NCBI GenBank assembly: GCA_000827265.1
Contig: KN834808.1
Location: 95,758-108,018 of the forward strand
Origin: Collybiopsis luxurians FD-317 M1
Lineage: Eukaryota > Basidiomycota > Agaricomycetes > Agaricales > Omphalotaceae
DNA: 12,261 nucleotides
Direction of reading: 5' to 3'
The notes under the pieces: generated by a model
Database searches by the model: none
Told to the model about the DNA's origin: nothing
Seen by the model: only the letters and a program-made list of their open reading frames with translations
Part shown: piece by piece, positions 8,054 through 12,261 of the stretch
Layout of the letters: each line of letters begins with the position of its first letter
Position numbering within the stretch: the stretch's first letter is position 1
Program-made: the position numbers and the translations under genes

Positions 8054-8833
8054 GTGCTGAAATGGTGGAGAGGCAAAGGGGCTGACAAGACCAATGCAAA
8101 GGTAGCCACAATGACTGGAGAAAATGTTAACGTTAATGCCATTGAAACTGATCCTGAACCCTCAGAACTCTATGTCCTTGAAGCAGCTGCACCAGACAAC
8201 AACTACAGTACGTCTCCACCACACAACTCAACTATCCATACCTTTGACATTGGTACACACAGACAAAAACCTCCTGTTCTAGGAGATAGTGTTAACCAGT
8301 CAGAGGGAGGAGCGCGTGGTGTAGATAAAGACATACCTGTAGACATAGTACCAATGTCCAATAAACAAGAGTGTTCTACCTGCTGTGCAACCTACTCTAG
8401 TGATAGAATCTGGACATTTCTTGACTCCAGAGCATCCAAACATTGCTGGGCAGACTGGAGGGACTTTATCTCCTATAAAGAGGTCAAAAAGTCATTTGGG
8501 AACAGCGCAGTGGCAGGTGATGCAGGGAAGTTCAAGATTGAGGGAGTGGGTACAGTTGAGTTCGATACACAGATTGCTGGCGAATGAAAGACCATATGGC
8601 TTGAAGGAGTTAAATATACTCCTACTTTTGGTCACAATCTCATCTCCTTGTCGGTGTTAGACAGGTACAGTTTTAAAGGAATGTGGGGGAATGGTACACT
8701 GTCTGTTCGAAGAAAGGATGGAATGCTGGTACTAGAGGGCCATGGGAAGTTGAGAATGTACAAGGTTACAGTACTTGAGCAACAGATGACTGCAGCCTCA
8801 ATGCAGTCGCACGAACAACCAGTGGACATATCT
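8054..8833 (+). pseudogene. pol: copia aspartic protease region, active site altered
   Basis: The frame is open from the zinc knuckle to a TGA at 8585. WTFLDSRASKHCW at about 8411-8449 is the retropepsin active site region, normally D-S-G-A. Here the Gly codon is AGA (8429-8431), which would follow from GGA by a CpG-to-CpA change after TCC. Downstream, GVKYTPTFGHNLISLSVL (8606-8659) is the typical protease end (usual form: VLYVPxLxxNLLSVxxL). The protease would normally cut Gag-Pol into mature parts. With Arg for Gly in the active loop and a stop inside, it should be inactive. Confidence 0.8.
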
Positions 8834-10094
8834 ATGTGGCACAGATGACTGGCACACATTGCAATACCGAGAATACTGCGGATGGCAAGTCATAATCTCA
8901 TTGATGGGCTACATATCACATCAAAGAAGGTGCTGGGTATGTGTGAAGTGTGCTTGTACAGAAAGGCTACACGACGACCTTTTGATGAGAAGGTAACACA
9001 TGAAACGGAGGTGCTAGAATGAGTACACCTTGACTTGTGGGGGCCTGCGTGAATGAAAAGTTGAGGGGGAGTGTCCTACATGATGTTATGTTTGGATGGA
9101 AGGTCATCAGTACAGATGCCATATTTCCTGGTGGATAAGTGTGCAAACACAACATTGAAAGTGTTTCACAAGTCCCAAGTGATGGCAGAGCGACAGACAG
9201 GGCAAAAATTGCATATAATTTGAATAGATGGAGGGGGAGAATTCAACAACCTGGTTATGGAGGAGTACTGCGGTGAACATGGTATTGTCATCGAAAAGGT
9301 TACACCCTACTCCTCGGCAGCAAACGGTATGGCCGAGAGAGGTAACCATACAGTCATTAATGGTGTCTGTACTGGGTTGGAAGATTCCAAGTTTCCCCTG
9401 TTGTTCTGGGCTGAAACTGCAAGCATGTTCATCTATGTCAATAATTTTGTCCCAACTGTGCGGTTCCCTGATGAAGTCCTGATGGAGGTCTGGACACAGA
9501 AACGGCAAGATATCTTGCACTTGTGTCCTTTTGGTTATGACTGCTGGGCAACACTTCATAGTAGCCAGACAAATGGGAAACTTAGCAGGCAAGCAGTGAA
9601 AGGGAGGTTGCTTGGGTATATTGGGAGAAGAGGTTACCAAATCTGGATCCCTGAACTTTGCACTATATGGGAATTGAGGGACATGAGGTTTGAGGAAGGA
9701 GGGCCAAAACATACAAGGGATGGGCAGGAAGTAGAGGAGACAGCTGTTGATTTAAGGTTTGACAACCTCTCCGAAGATTCCACAGTGCTGAGGAGAGACT
9801 TACCTAAATTAACAGAACTTGATCCCAATGACAGCCCTCCCGATGTTAACCCTAGTGCGGTAACTCAGCAACTAGAACCAACAACTCAAACTACTGTCCC
9901 CCATCCTTCGCCTGCAACCCAGACTCAGACTCAAGCTCTGCATAAACGTGACCATCAGACCAACTTGAATGTTGACGCTCTTGTCCAGAGGGAAATGGGA
10001 TGGAATAGGAGCACACACATCGAAGACACACTGCAAAAGACTCTCTCCACTATTGTTTCCAACACTCCTACAGCCTTTTGCTCCATTACTCAAC
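8834..10094 (+). pseudogene. pol: copia integrase and hinge, multiple TGA stops
   Basis: The HHCC zinc site has His codons at 8840 and 8855 and Cys codons at 8942 and 8951 (H-X4-H-X28-C-X2-C). The catalytic core keeps all three acidic residues: Asp at 9032 (VHLDLWGP), Asp at 9227 (IDGGGEF) and Glu at 9335 (NGMAER), the last two with 35 residues between them. The C-terminal GKLSRQAVKGRLLGYIGRRG to RDMRFEEGGPKHT module is present. Stops at 8846, 9020, 9050, 9062 and 9221 are all TGA where Arg fits, as in WHR-stop-LAHI, usually WHRRLGH. The hinge from 9716 is rich in Asp, Pro, Thr and Gln, including TQTQTQ. Its end contains a frame change, because coding resumes in another frame before YVPKSYTQAMK. 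Integrase would insert the DNA copy into the genome. Confidence 0.88.
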
Positions 10095-11000
10095 AGTTTG
10101 TATGTGCCCAAATCCTACACACAGGCCATGAAGAACCCTCGCCTCTGGATGCCCACAATGGAGACAGAATATTGGACTCTGCTCAAGAAGGACTGCTGGG
10201 ATCTTGTTCCATTACCTGAGGGAGCAAATCTTATGAAAGGCCGATGGGTATATGCTATCAAGTGGGGACCGACAGGTGATGTGCTGAAGAGAAAAGCACA
10301 ATGGGTTGCACAAGGTTTTACACAGATTTACGGCCAGGATTTTGAGGAGACCTATGGAGGTGTAGCGCACCTGGAATCTATGCACATTATTATTGCCATT
10401 ATCATTACTCTTTGACTCTCATTCTTCCATGTCAACTTCAAAGCAGCTTTCCTCAACAGTCCCATTTTGCATGACATCTATATGGAACAACTGCAAGGTT
10501 TTGCAAAGCCAGGGCAGGAACACCTGGTCTGCAAGTTGAGAAAATCAATCTATGGTCTGCGACAGGGCTCCCATGACTGGCAAGATACCCTCGGAAAGGA
10601 TTTGGCATCAAATGGGTATGTCGCATCGAAGGCTGACACCTCCGTACAATGGAGATGGAGAGGTGGTGAATATACCATCCACGGCACTTACGGCAATGAC
10701 ATATGTGGAGGAACGAGTGAGAAAAAGGATGCAGTGATAGCAGAAATGGGGAAGCAATTTGAATCTGGGGAGGTGACAAATGAGATGCTGCTAGGCTGTC
10801 GAGTATTTCACAATGCTCAGGAGGGTTCAATAATGCTCTCCCAGAAAGCATTCTTTGAGCAGATGCTTGAACACTTTGACTTACAACACGTTACACCTCG
10901 CTCTACACCACTACCTCCCAACATTCAACAGTCCCTTGCACCTGCTCCGAATCCACTACCCCTCAAAGATTGCAAATTCATGGCAGACAAGCCTTACCGA
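10095..11000 (+). pseudogene. pol: copia reverse transcriptase (RVT_2 type), catalytic Asp codons lost
   Basis: YVPKSYTQAMKNP starts the domain; GRWVYAIKWG and KAQWVAQGFTQIYG follow, then NFKAAFLN (motif A), KLRKSIYGLRQGSHDW (motif B region) and TYGNDICGG (motif C). Motif A normally has Asp where codon 10434-10436 is AAC (GTC-AAC). Motif C normally has two Asp, and the first, codon 10695-10697, is AAT (GGC-AAT-GAC). Both fit GAC or GAT turned to Asn by a CpG-to-CpA change. KAQW for the usual KARW (codon 10299) fits the same. A TGA stop at 10413 lies just before motif A. The enzyme would copy the element RNA into DNA; without these residues it cannot. Confidence 0.9.
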
Positions 11001-11717
11001 CCTCTACTAGGATCAGCTCTCTGGGGACAAGCTTGGTCTAGACCTGACTTAGCATTTGCTACTGGTTACTTGGCACAATTCCAAGCGAATCCTGGGCGAG
11101 CACACTGGGAAGCCCTGCTATGGCTTGTTGGTTATATTAAGCATATGGTGCACTTTACAATCACCTACCACCCCCCCAAAGCAGATCTACTGGCAGCTGG
11201 AGATGGACTCCAACCCATCAGTTTTGTCGATTCAGATTACGCGGCATGCATGGATTCAAGGAGGTCAACATCAGGATATGTTTTCTTTATGGCTGGTGCC
11301 CCAGTATCTTGGAGTTCCAAATGACAGCCATTTGTAACCCTGTCATCTACAGAGGCTGAATATGTGGCATTGGCGAGGGCAGCACAACAGGGGATCTGGT
11401 TGGCTACTTTTATGAAGGAGGTGGATCTGGGTTTGCAAAGTCCAGTTGGTTTGCTTTGCGATAACTTTGGTGCTGTATCGCTAGCCCATAATGCGAAGAA
11501 GCAGGACCTGGTTAAACATGTCGATACAAAGGCTCATTACATTCGGGAGAAGGTGGAAGAGGGTGAGCTCACTGTCAGTGAGGTTCGCTCTGCGGATAAT
11601 GCGGTGGATGGGTTTACAAAGGCGCTGGGTGCATCCCTACATCGCAACTTTGTTATCATTTTAGGTCTTGAATCGGTTCTACGGACCAGGGGGAGTGTTG
11701 AGGAACGTGGTCTGTAG
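11001..11717 (+). pseudogene. pol: copia connection and RNase H domain
   Basis: The connection segment reads PYRPLLGSALWGQAWSRPDL and NPGRAHWEALLWLVGYIK, both standard for copia. RNase H follows with its acidic residues in place: VDSDYA (Asp codons 11229 and 11235), SSTEAEY (Glu 11352) and CDNFGA (Asp 11460), then KHVDTKAHYIREKVEEGEL. One TGA at 11322 breaks WSSK-stop-QPFVTLSS, where Arg (SKRQ) is usual. The frame ends with a TAG at 11715-11717, 22 bp inside the 3' LTR. This domain would remove the RNA strand during reverse transcription. Confidence 0.9.
11684..11695 (+). other. Polypurine tract
   Basis: GACCAGGGGGAG directly precedes the TGTTGAGG start of the 3' LTR. The purine run AGGGGGAG at this spot primes plus-strand DNA synthesis in copia elements. 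It overlaps the last codons of pol. Confidence 0.85.
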
Positions 11718-11909
11718 GTGGTCCATAGCGTATGCTTGGACATTTGCCTATTTAAGTAATACTTCCTTAACTTTGTTTCTGTCCTCTAATCCTTTAGCCT
11801 ACGCCTATCCACCGCAGTATGTATAGCCCCCGGCTAAACCTTTTACTTATGCTTATATATGTACACATACGTCTGTGTACCTCAGTTGTTCTTTCTACTA
11901 CAACTGAGG
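11696..11909 (+). repeat. 3' LTR of the copia element, truncated
   Basis: 214 bp align without gaps to 6814-7027 with nine differences, all transitions. The match ends inside the right arm of the LTR hairpin; the following CCTAGGGAGCGAG has no counterpart in the 5' LTR. About 125 bp of the expected LTR end are missing. Confidence 0.85.
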
Positions 11910-12261
11910 CCTAGGGAGCGAGTCCTATGACGACCAAACACATACAACCCATCCAAAAAATGCATCTGACCGGCACTAAATTCTGATTCGGCTGGTACAC
12001 CTGTCCAAATACTAATTAAATATACAGAAACTCTATACCGTCATTGCCAGTGTACAATTGAAAGTATAACATAAATATTTATGCAATGGAAGTGCTGCAG
12101 CAGCCGATTGCAGTAATACTAAAAGCGATAGCCCATCCAATGCATTTCAAACTAGATCAAGCACCATATTGTAGCAGGCCTATAGTAGTAGGACAGTGAA
12201 GCCAGGAGCAACAAATAGCCAGTAACAACACAATGCTACTGGAGGCAAGTTCAGTAGCAGC
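11910..12261. other. Flanking DNA with no recognised feature
   Basis: No long frame, no LTR remainder and no copy of the 5 bp found before the 5' LTR in a convincing position. The last 100 bases contain GTAGCAGGC, CAGTAGCAGC and similar short CAG-rich motifs, but no ordered repeat. Confidence 0.45.

Larger units (their letters stand above)
6814..11909 (+). mobile_element. Ty1/copia LTR retrotransposon, nearly full length, inactivated
   Basis: Two LTR copies (214 bp shared) flank a gag-protease-integrase-reverse transcriptase-RNase H sequence. Integrase before reverse transcriptase defines the copia order. A primer site follows the 5' LTR and a polypurine tract precedes the 3' LTR. Coding decay consists of eleven in-frame TGA stops (7317, 7680, 7976, 8585, 8846, 9020, 9050, 9062, 9221, 10413, 11322) and two frame changes (between about 7905 and 7980, and between about 10045 and 10095). 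Key catalytic codons are altered as well. The 3' LTR is cut short and I find no target duplication (AATGC before the 5' LTR; nothing matching after 11909). The element cannot move on its own proteins. Confidence 0.95.

Noticed and set aside
6814..11909. Classical ascomycete RIP as cause of decay
   Set aside because: RIP favours CpA to TpA and would create many TAA and TAG stops; only TGA stops and CpG changes are seen.

Overview
The window looks like repeat-rich chromosomal DNA of a filamentous fungus. Three things point that way: ankyrin repeats of the fungal GADINAQGGQYGNALQAAA type, an LTR retroelement starting TGTTATGCCC, and a Ty1/copia element whose Gag and Pol resemble those of fungi. 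I lean towards a mushroom-forming basidiomycete, but a repeat-rich ascomycete such as a truffle is not excluded. No rRNA, tRNA, CRISPR array or intact housekeeping gene is visible.

Layout: (1) 1-1468 is the 5' end of an LTR retroelement on the minus strand. It has an LTR starting at 1468, a TATA box, a leader, and a 248-codon open frame (745 down to the left edge) that runs out of the window. (2) 1470-2344 is the 3' part of an ankyrin-repeat gene, apparently cut by that element and also carrying a one-base frameshift. (3) 2345-6813 is mostly CpG-poor sequence. It holds a probable decayed or intron-containing minus-strand gene (about 2633-3165), a weak two-exon candidate (5415-5726), a pair of inverted repeats about 690 bp apart (5597-6288), and an 18-bp tandem duplication. 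(4) 6814-11909 is a nearly full-length Ty1/copia retrotransposon on the plus strand: LTR, primer site, gag with a zinc knuckle, protease, integrase, reverse transcriptase, RNase H, polypurine tract and a truncated 3' LTR. (5) 11910-12261 is non-coding as far as I can see.

The copia element shows a single mode of decay. All nine differences between its LTRs fall at CpG sites as C-to-T or G-to-A changes. All eleven in-frame stops are TGA, as expected from CGA. The two catalytic aspartates of the reverse transcriptase that can be compared are both Asn codons in a context that fits CpG-to-CpA. This suggests a fairly recent insertion inactivated by deamination of methylated CpG rather than by age. 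The minus-strand element at the left is CpG-rich with an intact frame, so it seems to have arrived later or escaped this process. I see no new multi-gene system. The value of the window is as a record of two retroelements with different mutational histories and a broken repeat-domain gene.
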